From Lutibacter sp. (GTDB lineage: Bacteria; Bacteroidota; Bacteroidia; Flavobacteriales; Flavobacteriaceae), in the NCBI RefSeq assembly GCF_013041805.1, contig NZ_JABDRI010000028.1, positions 1-64,000 of the forward strand: DNA of 64,000 nt. Direction: 5' to 3'. The notes beneath the pieces were generated by a model that had not been told where the DNA came from, made no database searches, and was given only the letters and a program-made list of their open reading frames with translations. The translations under genes were made by a program, and so were the position numbers. Positions 9,351 to 18,498 of this stretch are shown here, piece by piece; the stretch's first letter is position 1, and each line of letters begins with the position of its first letter.

Positions 9351-9878
9351 ATGAAACAACTATTTTTAAGTATTATTTTAATAACAACTATTAGCTGTAC
9401 AGCCCAAAAAAAAGAAGCAACAGCTACAAAAGATCAATCTGGAAATCTAGTTGGTATTGCCAATAAAGACAATTTTCTTCAGGAACCTTATTCTAATTGG
9501 TTTACTCCAAATTACGAGGAATATACTGCAGATGAAGTAACCATTCAAAAACTAAAACCACTATTAAAAAAAGTAACTATTAAGGCTTTTATGGGAACTT
9601 GGTGTGGTGATAGTAAAGAACAAACTCCTGTTTTTTACAAAATATTAGATAAAGCTGATTTTGATTATGAAAATTTAGAATTAGTTACTGTTAACAGAAG
9701 TAAAGTAACTCCAGATAATTTGCAAGAAGGCTTTGATATTCAAAGAGTACCTACTTTTATTTTCTATAAAAATGGAAAAGAGGTTGGTCGTTTTGTTGAA
9801 TATCCAAGAGAAAGCGTTGAAGCTGATATTTTAAAAATTGTGAGTGGTGAGCCATACAAACATTCGTATGAAGATTAA
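9351..9878 (+). CDS. Thioredoxin-like lipoprotein with CGDS active site
   Basis: 175 residues. The N-terminus is a lipoprotein signal (hydrophobic residues 5-13, then TISC with Cys16 as the lipidated residue). A thioredoxin fold follows: the active-site segment is GTWCGDSKEQ, with Cys85 and Ser88 where the second Cys of CxxC would sit, and the cis-proline motif is RVPTF. It therefore has only one active-site thiol and cannot form the usual intramolecular disulfide. WCGDS-type domains are common in Bacteroidota envelope proteins. A role in periplasmic or outer-membrane thiol chemistry is likely, but the mechanism is unclear. It lies 34 bases after gpmI. Confidence 0.85.
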   Translation: MKQLFLSIILITTISCTAQKKEATATKDQSGNLVGIANKDNFLQEPYSNWFTPNYEEYTADEVTIQKLKPLLKKVTIKAFMGTWCGDSKEQTPVFYKILDKADFDYENLELVTVNRSKVTPDNLQEGFDIQRVPTFIFYKNGKEVGRFVEYPRESVEADILKIVSGEPYKHSYED

Positions 9879-9900
9879 CTTCAAATAATATATGATTATA

Positions 9901-9936
9901 AAAAACCGATATTTAAAATTTTAAATATCGGTTTTT
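9901..9936. terminator. Bidirectional intrinsic terminator
   Basis: Perfect 18-base inverted repeat (arms 9901-9918 and 9919-9936) with a GC-containing core CCGAT/ATCGG, a 5' A-run and a 3' T-run. It lies between the convergent thioredoxin-like and CoA-transferase genes, so it can stop both transcripts. Confidence 0.85.
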
Positions 9937-9953
9937 ATTATTGTATTGTTCCT

Positions 9954-11222
9954 TTATTTCGGAGCATCAAAATATTCCTTTTCAATACGCTCTCTATGAT
10001 CTGGATGTGCTATTTCAATCAATGCTTCCATGCGTTGTTCTATTGTTTTTCCATATAAATGGGCAACACCATATTCCGTCACAACATAGTGAACATGAGC
10101 TCTAGTGGTAACCACTCCTGCACCAGGATATAAAAATGAAGTTATTCTACTAATACCTTTGGCTGTTAATGATGGCATAGCAATAATTGCCTTTCCTCCT
10201 TCACTTAAAGAAGCTCCTCTTATAAAATCCATTTGACCACCAACACCTGAGAACAATCTAGTCCCAATAGAATCAGCGCAAACTTGCCCTGTTAAATCTA
10301 CTTGAATTGCTGAATTTATAGACACCATTTTTGGGTTTTTTCGAATCACAGCCACGTCATTTACATAATCACAAGAGCGCATTTCTATAAATGGGTTGTC
10401 ATCTACATAATCGTACAAACGTTTAGACCCCATTAAAAAAGTAGCCAACGCTCGTCCTGAATTTACACCTTTAAAATTACTATTAATAACATCTTTCAGA
10501 ATTAAATCAATAACACCATCAGAAAACATTTCTGTATGTAAACCAAGGTTTTTATGGTTTGAAAGTCTAGATAAAACGGCATTTGGTATTGAGCCAATTC
10601 CCATTTGAAGCGTACTTTTATCATCAATAAGCTCCGCTATATGATCTCCTATTTTACATTCCACTTCGTTTGGTTCATGATATAGAAACTCAGGTAAAGG
10701 CCTGTTTACCTCAACAAAAGTATCTAATTCAGAGATGTGAATTATTCCTTCACCGTGCACTCTTGGCATTTGTTCATTGATTAGTGCTATCACATGTTTA
10801 GCATTTTCGATAGCCGATAGCATAGCTCCAACAGAGACACCTAAAGAACAATAGCCATGTCTGTCTGGTCTAGAAACCTGCAGCAAAGCTACATCAACGG
10901 GTAAAATGTTTCTTTTAAATAATAATGGAACTTCACTTAAAAAAACTGGTGTATATGAGCCATTTCCAGCTTTTAGGGTATGGCGCACATTGTGACCAAT
11001 AAATAGTGAATTTACATGAAAACTATCCTTATAAATTGGATCAGAATAAGGCGCTTCACCCTCTATATGTAAATGACAAACCTCTACATTTCTTAACTCT
11101 TCATGTCTTAGGGTCATTGCATTCAATAACTCTTGTGGAACGGCCGCTCCCATATGAACATATACTCTATCACCTGATTTTATTACTTTTACAGCATCTT
11201 CTGCCGTTACTGCTTTATACAT
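9954..11222 (-). CDS. Acetyl-CoA hydrolase/transferase family protein (CoA-transferase)
   Basis: 422 residues, matching the class I CoA-transferase family that includes acetyl-CoA hydrolase, 4-hydroxybutyrate CoA-transferase and butyryl-CoA:acetate CoA-transferase. Visible are the early GDRVYVHMGAAVPQ, the central MGIGSIPNAV, GVGGQMDFIRGA, and the C-terminal VVTEYGVAHLYGKT that carries the catalytic Glu, which forms a glutamyl-CoA thioester. The length is that of the 4-hydroxybutyrate-type subgroup, but the acyl substrate cannot be told from the sequence. No pathway partner is adjacent: gpmI and the thioredoxin gene converge on it, and map is divergent. The ATG at 11222 fits the family N-terminus. 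Confidence 0.88.
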   Translation of the reverse strand: MYKAVTAEDAVKVIKSGDRVYVHMGAAVPQELLNAMTLRHEELRNVEVCHLHIEGEAPYSDPIYKDSFHVNSLFIGHNVRHTLKAGNGSYTPVFLSEVPLLFKRNILPVDVALLQVSRPDRHGYCSLGVSVGAMLSAIENAKHVIALINEQMPRVHGEGIIHISELDTFVEVNRPLPEFLYHEPNEVECKIGDHIAELIDDKSTLQMGIGSIPNAVLSRLSNHKNLGLHTEMFSDGVIDLILKDVINSNFKGVNSGRALATFLMGSKRLYDYVDDNPFIEMRSCDYVNDVAVIRKNPKMVSINSAIQVDLTGQVCADSIGTRLFSGVGGQMDFIRGASLSEGGKAIIAMPSLTAKGISRITSFLYPGAGVVTTRAHVHYVVTEYGVAHLYGKTIEQRMEALIEIAHPDHRERIEKEYFDAPK

Positions 11223-11333
11223 ACTAATAATTATAATTATTTTACAAAATTACGAATCATTCCAACTAAAAACACTGCTAAAAGTCATCTTTTAAAAATG
11301 ACAATAAACTATATATGAAGTAAGAATAGGAGC

Positions 11334-11363
11334 TTTGAAATTATTTAATTTAAAGTACCTTTG
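11334..11363 (+). promoter_or_regulatory. Promoter of map
   Basis: TTTG (11334-11337), 18-base spacer, TACCTTTG (11356-11363). This is a good match to the Bacteroidota -33/-7 arrangement, ending 21 bases before the map start. Confidence 0.65.
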
Positions 11364-11384
11364 CAAAACAAAAATTAAGCTTGG

Positions 11385-12188
11385 ATGATTAAAATTAAAA
11401 CTCGTGAGGAAATAGAATTAATGAGAGAAAGCGCATTAATTGTATCAAAAACTTTAGGGATGCTTGCAAAAGAAGTGAAACCAGGAGTTAGTACTTTATA
11501 TTTAGATAAATTAGCTGAAGATTTTATAAGAGAACAAGGTGCAATTCCAGGATTTTTAGGCTTATATGATTTTCCAAACACTTTGTGTATGAGTCCTAAT
11601 GCTCAAGTAGTTCATGGTATTCCTAATGAGAAACCATTAGAAGATGGGGATATTATTTCTATAGATTGTGGTGCTTTAAAAAATGGTTTTTATGGTGATC
11701 ACGCATACACATTTGAAGTTGGAAATGTAGCTGAGGAAACCAAAAAATTACTTCAAATAACAAAAGAAAGTTTATACGCTGGAATCAGAGAATTCAAAAC
11801 TGGAAATAGAGTTGGTGATGTTGGATATGCTATTCAAAATTATTGCGAAAAACATGGGTATGGTATTGTTAGGGAATTAGTTGGACATGGATTAGGAAGC
11901 GTTATGCACGAAGATCCTGAAATGCCTAATTATGGAAGACGTGGAAGAGGTAAAAAATTTATTGAAGGAATGGTTGTTGCTATTGAGCCCATGGTAAATT
12001 TAGGAACTCACCAAATTAATCAATTAAATGATGGTTGGACTATTTTAACAAAAGATGGAAAGCCAAGTGCTCATTTTGAGCATGATGTTGCAATAGTTAA
12101 TGGGAAACCAGAATTACTTTCAACATTTAAATATATCTATGATGCTTTAGGAATTGAAAGCAATGAAGAAGATGAGTTTAGACAATAA
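11385..12188 (+). CDS. map: Type I methionyl aminopeptidase
   Basis: 267 residues; removes the initiator methionine from nascent proteins. The five metal ligands of the pita-bread fold are visible: IDCGALKNGFYGDHAYTF supplies two Asp, VGHGLGSVMHEDP the His, IEPM a Glu and FEHDVAI the last Glu. The substrate His is in VVHGIPNE. It lacks the N-terminal zinc-finger extension of type Ic enzymes. The start ATG follows a good promoter. The cupin gene begins 13 bases after the stop, so the next two genes probably share the transcript. Confidence 0.97.
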   Translation: MIKIKTREEIELMRESALIVSKTLGMLAKEVKPGVSTLYLDKLAEDFIREQGAIPGFLGLYDFPNTLCMSPNAQVVHGIPNEKPLEDGDIISIDCGALKNGFYGDHAYTFEVGNVAEETKKLLQITKESLYAGIREFKTGNRVGDVGYAIQNYCEKHGYGIVRELVGHGLGSVMHEDPEMPNYGRRGRGKKFIEGMVVAIEPMVNLGTHQINQLNDGWTILTKDGKPSAHFEHDVAIVNGKPELLSTFKYIYDALGIESNEEDEFRQ

Positions 12189-12201
12189 TTTTAAAATAAC
12201 C

Positions 12202-12528
12202 ATGCTAAAAGAAATTTCAAAAATTGAGCAAAAAGAAGTGATGAAAGGATTTCACGGTAGGTTTTTTCATACGAATAGTTCAACAATTGCGTTTTGGGAA
12301 ATCGAAAAAGGAGCCCTTCTACCAGAACACGCTCACATACACGAACAAACCACACAACTAATTGAAGGTGAACTTGAAATGACAATAGATAATAAAACTA
12401 TGATTTTAAAGCCTGGCATGATTGTTCAAATACCATCTAACGTAAAACACAGTGGCAAAGCTTTAACAGCTTGTAAATTAACTGATACATTTTGTCCGGC
12501 AAGAGAAGATTTAAAATTTGATTATTAA
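12202..12528 (+). CDS. Small cupin-domain protein
   Basis: 108 residues from the ATG at 12202 (MLKEISKIEQ). Upstream in-frame ATGs exist but lie inside map, so the first start clear of map is preferred. The single cupin beta-barrel shows motif 1 as LLPEHAHIHEQTTQLIEGE (split here: LLPEHAHIHE, QTTQLIEGE), giving two His and a Glu as likely metal ligands. Motif 2 is GMIVQIPSNVKHSG with a further His. Proteins of this size act as isomerases, dioxygenases or sugar sensors; the substrate cannot be inferred. It sits between map and a methyltransferase gene that overlaps its 3' end by 11 bases. Confidence 0.85.
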   Translation: MLKEISKIEQKEVMKGFHGRFFHTNSSTIAFWEIEKGALLPEHAHIHEQTTQLIEGELEMTIDNKTMILKPGMIVQIPSNVKHSGKALTACKLTDTFCPAREDLKFDY

Positions 12529-13303
12529 ATTCGAGTTTTTGAAAAAAATATTTAAATTTATACTAAACACTATTCCTAGACCCCTGCTTATTAAAGTGAG
12601 TTATTGGGTGCGCCCATTAATAGCTATCATTTTAAAAGGAAATACCTATACAGATCCAATAGATGGTAAAAGTTTTAGAAGTTTTTTACCATACGGTTAT
12701 GGTTCACAACGTTCTAATGCATTGTCTCCAAGTACACTTTCATTGGAACGCCACAGATTACTTTGGTTGTATTTAAAAAATGAAACTGATTTTTTTGAAA
12801 CACCCAAAAAAGTGCTTCATATTGCACCTGAACAATGTTTTTTAAAGTTATTCAGAAAGCAAGAAAATTTAGACTACACCACTGCTGATTTGTACTCTCC
12901 TATTGCAGATGTTAAAGCCGATATTTGTAATCTTCCATTTGAAAACAATAGGTATGATATTATTTTTTGTAATCACGTTTTAGAACATATTGAAGATGAC
13001 AAAAAAGCAATGAGTGAATTATATAGAGTTTTAAAACCTGGCGGAATGGGAATTTTCCAAATTCCTCAAGAATTGGATAGAGAAAAAACATATGAAGATT
13101 TTACAATAACTTCACCCAAACGGCGAGCTGAACATTTTGGTCAATATGACCACGTTAGAATTTATGGTAGAGATTATTTTAATCGTTTAAGAAACGTTGG
13201 TTTTACAGTTAATGAAATCGACTATTCCAAAAATATTAGTGCTAAAATGGTTGAGAAATACTGTCTCGTAAAAGGTGAAATTTTACCTGTTTGTTTTAAA
13301 TAA
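12518..13303 (+). CDS. Class I SAM-dependent methyltransferase
   Basis: Up to 261 residues. The start is uncertain: the frame opens with TTG at 12518, overlapping the cupin gene, and a second TTG lies at 12539. No early ATG is available, so a non-ATG start is likely. The Rossmann methyltransferase core is present: KVLHIAPEQ as motif I (degenerate glycines), YTTADLYSP as the acidic loop, FENNRYDIIFCNHVLEHIEDD as motif IV with the usual HVLEHI, and YRVLKPGGMGIFQIP. The N-terminus is basic and hydrophobic, possibly membrane-associated. The target (lipid, sugar or small molecule) is unknown. Confidence 0.82.
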   Translation: MIIKFEFLKKIFKFILNTIPRPLLIKVSYWVRPLIAIILKGNTYTDPIDGKSFRSFLPYGYGSQRSNALSPSTLSLERHRLLWLYLKNETDFFETPKKVLHIAPEQCFLKLFRKQENLDYTTADLYSPIADVKADICNLPFENNRYDIIFCNHVLEHIEDDKKAMSELYRVLKPGGMGIFQIPQELDREKTYEDFTITSPKRRAEHFGQYDHVRIYGRDYFNRLRNVGFTVNEIDYSKNISAKMVEKYCLVKGEILPVCFK

Positions 13304-13355
13304 AATTTGACAATCAAACTAACAAATTAGCGGCATTTATTACTTTCGACTAGAC

Positions 13356-15692
13356 TTATTCAACTAAAATTTCATCAATAAATAACCAAGCTCCACCACC
13401 TTTTGGGGTTTCTTTTAAACAAGTCGCTATTACTTTTACAAACTGTGTTTCAAGTTCATCAAATTTAATGTTAAAATTTTGCAATTTCAATTGATCGCTT
13501 TTAGCAAAAGGGATGTTAATTTTTTTTACTTGAGTAAAATTAACGCCATCATTTGAAACTAACACCTCAATACTTGTTGGTAAATAAATATCTGGCCTCT
13601 GATGATCCAAAGCGCCAACCGTTACTTGATGTATCAACTCTTTTTTTTCTAAATCAATAACAACTTCCATATCATTATTTAACCAACCTTGCCATTGACC
13701 ATCTCTAAAGTTTTTAGTCCCGCGCAATGCATTCACCAATCCATAGGCACCTGCACCAATATATTTTTCATGATAAGAATTAATATATTTTACAGGATGC
13801 GCTAATGCTTTATGGAAAATTATCGTATCCTCAAAAACATTTCCAACTGGCTTATCATTTTCAAATAATGAAGCTTTTACAATAGTTGATTCATTTATTT
13901 CAAGAGGAACGGTATATCTAATCGCATTCTTATTTAAATTACCATTATTTAGAATATAACGGACATCACTTAAAGGGAATTCATTTTGTAGTGTTAAACT
14001 CAATTTTTTATTATTCAAATCTACCGTGGTATTCGCAGTTACTAAAAAAGAACTTTTTGCATAATTTCTTCCTTGGTAGGTATAACGTTCAAACATAGTA
14101 TGAATTCTATTTGTAAAATCATCCCAATTTCTTAGTGATTTTGGACTCCATAAAGTTTCTGAAAGTGCTGCTAAACGAGGAAAAATCATATATTCAGAAT
14201 GGGATTCTGTTGGGATATATTCTGACCATAAATTTGCTTGACCACCTAACACGTGCGCAGCTTCTTCTGAAGTCATTGATTCTACAACAGGGTCAAATTG
14301 ATATACTTTACTTAATGGTGTAAAGCCTCCAATTGCTAAAGGTTCTTCCTCTTGAGGTCCTTGATAATGATCAAAATAGCAATGTGTGCCTGGTGTCATA
14401 ATTACATCATGACCTTGAGCTGCAGCTTCTAATCCCCCTTTTACTCCTCGCCAACTCATAACTGTTGCTTCGGGCGCTAAACCACCTTCTAAAATTTCAT
14501 CCCAGCCAATTAGTTTTTTTCCATTTAAGTTGATAAACTTTTCTATTCTTTTTACAAAATAACTTTGTAATTCCTCTACTTCTGTTAAACCTTCATTTTT
14601 CATTCTTTTTTGACAATGAGGGCAGGTTTTCCAATTCGTTTTTGTTGCCTCATCACCTCCAATATGAATATATTTCGATGGAAAAATATCAATTACTTCC
14701 GCTAAAACATTTTCTAAAAACTCAAAAGTTGTTTCTTTTCCAGCACAATAAATATCAGTAATTGGCCAAACACTTCCTGATGGAACTCCAACTGGTTTTT
14801 CAAAACAAGATAAAAATGGATAAGCAGCAATGGCGCAAGTTACGTGGGCAGGCATTTCAATCTCTGGAATTATTTCTACATTTTTCGACTGTGCATATTT
14901 TACTATTTCTTTCAATTCGTCTTGGGTTAAAAAACCGCCATACGTACCTTTTTCTTCTGGACTGACTGTTCGTCTATCAATCCAATGCTTATCTTCCTGA
15001 TCTACTCGCCATGCTCCTACTTCAGTTAATTTTGGATACTTTTTAATTTCTATTCTCCAACCCTGATCATCTACTAAATGCAAATGCAGTACATTCATTT
15101 TATGCATAGCTAGTCCGTCAATGGTTTTCTTAATATATTCTTTATTAAAAAAATGACGAGATATATCTAACATTAATCCTCTATATTTAAAACGAGGTGC
15201 ATCTTTTATTTGAACGGTTGGAATTACCCAATCTACCTCAGAAACCAATTCTTTACTTTCAATTGAAGGTGGAAGTAATTGAGAAATTGTCTCTAATCCA
15301 TATATAAATCCTGAATTTGAGCCTGCCGTTATAGTGACACTATTTTTAGTTACTTCTAATTCATAAGCGTCTTCAATTAAATTATCATTGGTATGAAAAG
15401 CTATAAAATTATTTGAAGTTGTTTTTTCTAAAAATTTAAGATCCCATCCCACTGCGTTTTTAAACTTGTTGACCAATATGTTTGCCAATTCTTTTTGAGA
15501 ATCATTACTTACCACAAAATGAGTTTCTCTCGTAAACTCAAATGATCCCTTTTCTAGCATTAACTCTGCAGGTTTAGGAATAATATGTATGTCTTTTTCA
15601 GTAAAATTTTTTTCTACTCTATTTATACAAGATAGTGCTATAAACAACGTAACTATAACTGTAACTATTTTTTCAATATTGTTTATTCTCAT
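13356..15692 (-). CDS. Beta-N-acetylhexosaminidase, GH20 family lipoprotein
   Basis: 778 residues. The lipoprotein signal ends ALSC (Cys22), so the enzyme is exported and lipid-anchored. Domains in order: GH20 N-terminal alpha/beta domain (about 35-165), GH20 catalytic barrel (about 168-520) with HLVDDQGWRIE and the catalytic pair Asp347-Glu348 in HIGGDEAT, and a C-terminal part with a galactose-binding-like (F5/8 type C) domain (about 640-778, DGQWQGWLNNDMEVVIDL and ending in WLFIDEILVE). GH20 enzymes release terminal GlcNAc or GalNAc by substrate-assisted catalysis through the neighbouring Asp-Glu. It lies 30 bases downstream of a glycosylasparaginase gene, which suggests a pathway for glycoprotein or chitobiose-type glycans. 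Confidence 0.95.
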   Translation of the reverse strand: MRINNIEKIVTVIVTLFIALSCINRVEKNFTEKDIHIIPKPAELMLEKGSFEFTRETHFVVSNDSQKELANILVNKFKNAVGWDLKFLEKTTSNNFIAFHTNDNLIEDAYELEVTKNSVTITAGSNSGFIYGLETISQLLPPSIESKELVSEVDWVIPTVQIKDAPRFKYRGLMLDISRHFFNKEYIKKTIDGLAMHKMNVLHLHLVDDQGWRIEIKKYPKLTEVGAWRVDQEDKHWIDRRTVSPEEKGTYGGFLTQDELKEIVKYAQSKNVEIIPEIEMPAHVTCAIAAYPFLSCFEKPVGVPSGSVWPITDIYCAGKETTFEFLENVLAEVIDIFPSKYIHIGGDEATKTNWKTCPHCQKRMKNEGLTEVEELQSYFVKRIEKFINLNGKKLIGWDEILEGGLAPEATVMSWRGVKGGLEAAAQGHDVIMTPGTHCYFDHYQGPQEEEPLAIGGFTPLSKVYQFDPVVESMTSEEAAHVLGGQANLWSEYIPTESHSEYMIFPRLAALSETLWSPKSLRNWDDFTNRIHTMFERYTYQGRNYAKSSFLVTANTTVDLNNKKLSLTLQNEFPLSDVRYILNNGNLNKNAIRYTVPLEINESTIVKASLFENDKPVGNVFEDTIIFHKALAHPVKYINSYHEKYIGAGAYGLVNALRGTKNFRDGQWQGWLNNDMEVVIDLEKKELIHQVTVGALDHQRPDIYLPTSIEVLVSNDGVNFTQVKKINIPFAKSDQLKLQNFNIKFDELETQFVKVIATCLKETPKGGGAWLFIDEILVE

Positions 15693-15722
15693 TTTTGTAT
15701 TTTATTTCATATCTGCTTTCTA

Positions 15723-16739
15723 CTAAGATTCCCAACTCATTTTATACGCTGCATCTTCCATTCTATTTCCAATTTCTTCATCGCAAATTGCATAATTAAA
15801 TCCAGACCTTAAACTATAACCTGCGTGTTCACCTTTTTTATTAACGGCAATAAATCCAACTTGAAGATATTCCATATCCTTATGGTTTTTATGCTTGGCA
15901 TAAATTCTTTCAACTATTTCTTTACAAGCTTCCAATGGAGACTTTCCTTGACGCATTAATTCGACTACCATGGCACTCCCTGCTGTTCTAATTACAGCTT
16001 CACCTAAGCCAGTTGCAGCTGCTGCACCTATATCATTATCTAAAAATAATCCCGCACCAATAATAGGTGAGTCACCAACACGCCCATGCATTTTCCAAGC
16101 TGCACCGCTTGTGGTACATCCACCGAATAAATTACCTTCTTCATCAAGTATTAACATACTTATTGTATCGTGATTTTCAATATTAATTACTGGTTCATAT
16201 TTTGATTTTTCTAGCCATTCCTTCCAATCTTTTTCTGATTCAGCAGTTAGTAAATTTTCTTCAACAAAGCCTTCTGATAATGCGAATTGAAGTGCTCCTT
16301 GCCCAGAGAGCATTACATGTGGTGTATTTTGTAATACTTTTTTAGCTACAGAAATAGGGTGTTTAATACCTTGCAAAAAGGAGACAGAACCACAATTACT
16401 ATCAGAGTCCATAATACAAGCATCTAAGGTAACTTTACCTTCTCTATCTGGAAAACCACCATGTCCAACACTTCTAATTGCTGGATCTGCTTCAGGAATT
16501 TTCACACCAGCTTCAATTGCATCAAGTGCAGATTTCCCTTTTTTTAAATATTCCCAGGCTTTATTATTTGCAGGTAATCCGTGATTCCAAGTAGAAATAA
16601 TCAAAGGTTTTTTTTGATTACTCTCCGGGAATACTGCCTGTTTTTCATTCTTATTTTCAACTTGATTACAACTTAAAAAAGTACTCACACCTATAGTTCC
16701 CAGGGTAGCTTTTTTTATAAACTCTCTTCGATCTGACAT
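15723..16739 (-). CDS. N4-(beta-N-acetylglucosaminyl)-L-asparaginase (glycosylasparaginase)
   Basis: 338 residues of the Ntn-hydrolase glycosylasparaginase family, which cleaves the GlcNAc-Asn linkage left after glycoprotein breakdown. The start carries a twin-arginine-like sequence SDRREFIKKA followed by a hydrophobic stretch and a lipobox FLSC (Cys24), suggesting export and lipidation. Autocleavage occurs in HDT: Thr192 becomes the N-terminal nucleophile of the beta subunit. Downstream, GCTTSGAAWKMHGRVGDSPIIGAG (split: GCTTSGAAWK, MHGRVGDSPIIGAG) matches the substrate-binding region. It is first in a two-gene unit with the GH20 hexosaminidase. About 300 bases separate it from divergent pyrH. 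Confidence 0.93.
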   Translation of the reverse strand: MSDRREFIKKATLGTIGVSTFLSCNQVENKNEKQAVFPESNQKKPLIISTWNHGLPANNKAWEYLKKGKSALDAIEAGVKIPEADPAIRSVGHGGFPDREGKVTLDACIMDSDSNCGSVSFLQGIKHPISVAKKVLQNTPHVMLSGQGALQFALSEGFVEENLLTAESEKDWKEWLEKSKYEPVINIENHDTISMLILDEEGNLFGGCTTSGAAWKMHGRVGDSPIIGAGLFLDNDIGAAAATGLGEAVIRTAGSAMVVELMRQGKSPLEACKEIVERIYAKHKNHKDMEYLQVGFIAVNKKGEHAGYSLRSGFNYAICDEEIGNRMEDAAYKMSWES

Positions 16740-17037
16740 TAGTTTGAAATTTATTATACCGTTTCTAAATATAGATAAATCAGTATCCTATTTAAACATA
16801 TGAATTCTTTACATACAAATGATACCTGATAACTGTGTTAAAAATAAACAATATTTATTTGAGAATTCCATTAAAATAGAATTTAACTAGTAACGTTACA
16901 ATTATATTTATTTTAATTAAATAATCTCTAAAATTTAAACTAAAAATAAAATAGATGAAACATTAAACATTATCTATGTTTATCCTTTTAAATACTTCTA
17001 AAGTATTTATTATATTTGCGTAACTTTCAACCAAATT
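16740..17037. other. Divergent intergenic region with small palindrome
   Basis: 298 bases without a gene between glycosylasparaginase (minus) and pyrH (plus). It holds the pyrH -7 element and a perfect 10-base palindrome GTAACGTTAC at 16890-16899. No RNA structure or small gene is evident. Confidence 0.5.
17011..17018 (+). promoter_or_regulatory. -7 promoter element for pyrH
   Basis: TATATTTG matches TAnnTTTG and ends 19 bases before the pyrH ATG. Confidence 0.6.
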
Positions 17038-17745
17038 ATGGAATATAAAAGAATTCTTTTAAAGTTAAGTGGTGAAGCTCTTATGGGAGGTCGTCAATAT
17101 GGTATAGATCCAGCACGTTTAGCTGAATATGCTTTAGAAATTAAAAAAATTGTTGATAAAGGTATTGAAGTTGCTATTGTTATTGGCGGTGGAAATATTT
17201 TTAGAGGTGTGGCTGGCGCAAGTAATGGTATCGATAGAGTTCAAGCAGACTATATGGGAATGTTAGCAACCGTAATTAACGGATTAGCATTGCAAAGTGC
17301 CATTGAAGATGCTGGAATAAAAACAAGATTGCTTACTGCAATTAAAATGGAACAAGTTGCTGAACCTTTTATAAAAAGAAGAGCTGTTCGTCATTTAGAA
17401 AAAGGACGTGTAGTGATTTTTGGCGGCGGAACCGGAAACCCTTATTTTACAACTGATACAGCAGCCGTTTTAAGAGCCATAGAAATTAATGCAGATGTTA
17501 TTTTAAAAGGAACACGTGTTGATGGTATTTACACTTCTGATCCTGAAAAATTTGAAGATGCCATTAAATTTGATTCTATCACTTATAAAGATGTAATGAG
17601 TAAGGGCTTAAAAGTTATGGATATGACCGCATTTGCTTTAAGTCAAGAAAATAATTTACCTATTGTTGTTTTTGATATGAATACAAAAGGAAATCTTGAA
17701 AAAGTTATATCAGGAGAAAATATTGGAACAAAAGTTGATAAATAA
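17038..17745 (+). CDS. pyrH: UMP kinase
   Basis: 235 residues; phosphorylates UMP to UDP in pyrimidine nucleotide synthesis. It belongs to the amino acid kinase fold. The phosphate-binding N-terminus is [13 protein letters not shown], followed by [10 protein letters not shown], the UMP-binding [13 protein letters not shown], the central [15 protein letters not shown] and the C-terminal nucleotide site VDGIYTSDP. The length is standard. It is followed after 24 bases by frr, the conserved bacterial pyrH-frr pair, and the unit ends at the hairpin at 18354-18393. Confidence 0.97.
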   Translation: MEYKRILLKLSGEALMGGRQYGIDPARLAEYALEIKKIVDKGIEVAIVIGGGNIFRGVAGASNGIDRVQADYMGMLATVINGLALQSAIEDAGIKTRLLTAIKMEQVAEPFIKRRAVRHLEKGRVVIFGGGTGNPYFTTDTAAVLRAIEINADVILKGTRVDGIYTSDPEKFEDAIKFDSITYKDVMSKGLKVMDMTAFALSQENNLPIVVFDMNTKGNLEKVISGENIGTKVDK

Positions 17746-17769
17746 ATATATAATTAAAATTTTTCAATT

Positions 17770-18324
17770 ATGAATGAAGAATTAGCCTTTATAATAGATA
17801 GTACAAAAGAACTAATGCAAAATGCAATTACGCATTTAGAAAAAGAATTTAGAAATATTAGAGCAGGTAAAGCAAGTCCGGCAATGTTAGGAAGTGTAAC
17901 TGTTGAATATTACGGCTCACAAGTACCTTTAACACAAGTAGCAAATGTGGGAACTATGGATGCCCATACCATAACTGTTCAACCTTGGGAGAAAAATATG
18001 CTACACGAAATCGAAAAAGCAATTATGAATGCCAACCTAGGCTTTAACCCTATGAACAACGGTGAAATAGTTATTATTAATGTTCCTGTATTAACTGAGG
18101 AAAGACGTATGGAACTTTCTAAACAAGCAAAAGCTGAAGCTGAAACTGCTAAAGTAAGTATTAGAAACGATCGCAGGGAGGCTATGAATGAAATAAAAAA
18201 AGATGATTCTTCTGAAGATATGAAAGCTAATGCTGAAATTGATATTCAAAACTTAACTGATAAATTTATCGCGGAAGTTGATGAACATTATAAAATTAAA
18301 GATGTTGAAATAATGAAAGTTTAA
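17770..18324 (+). CDS. frr: Ribosome recycling factor
   Basis: 184 residues; together with EF-G it splits the post-termination ribosome. Typical motifs are LEKEFRNIRAGKASPAML near the N-terminus (domain I helix), YYGSQVPLTQVANV and IQPW-like VQPWEKNML in domain II, and RNDRREAMNEIKK in the return helix. The length and ends match the family. It is downstream of pyrH in the same transcription unit and is followed by a strong terminator. Confidence 0.97.
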   Translation: MNEELAFIIDSTKELMQNAITHLEKEFRNIRAGKASPAMLGSVTVEYYGSQVPLTQVANVGTMDAHTITVQPWEKNMLHEIEKAIMNANLGFNPMNNGEIVIINVPVLTEERRMELSKQAKAEAETAKVSIRNDRREAMNEIKKDDSSEDMKANAEIDIQNLTDKFIAEVDEHYKIKDVEIMKV

Positions 18325-18353
18325 TTTTTTAACTTCTACTTTTAAACTTTTAT

Positions 18354-18393
18354 AAATTCCCTCCTTATTCAAAAAAAGGAGGGAATTTTATTT
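18354..18393 (+). terminator. Intrinsic terminator after frr
   Basis: Perfect 13-base inverted repeat: AAATTCCCTCCTT (18354-18366) and AAGGAGGGAATTT (18376-18388), 9-base loop, then TTTTATTTT-like sequence. It ends the pyrH-frr unit. Confidence 0.85.
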
Positions 18394-18498
18394 TGAGCCT
18401 TTATAAAAAATTATAGATGCTCACCTATATAATTGGATTAAAAAAAGTCTTTCTATCTTTACAAGTAAATCATTATTTAATTAACTGGAAAGATTGCT

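Noticed and set aside
16890-16899. 10-base palindrome GTAACGTTAC as an operator
   Set aside because: Short AT-rich palindromes arise often by chance and it is not placed clearly relative to the pyrH promoter.
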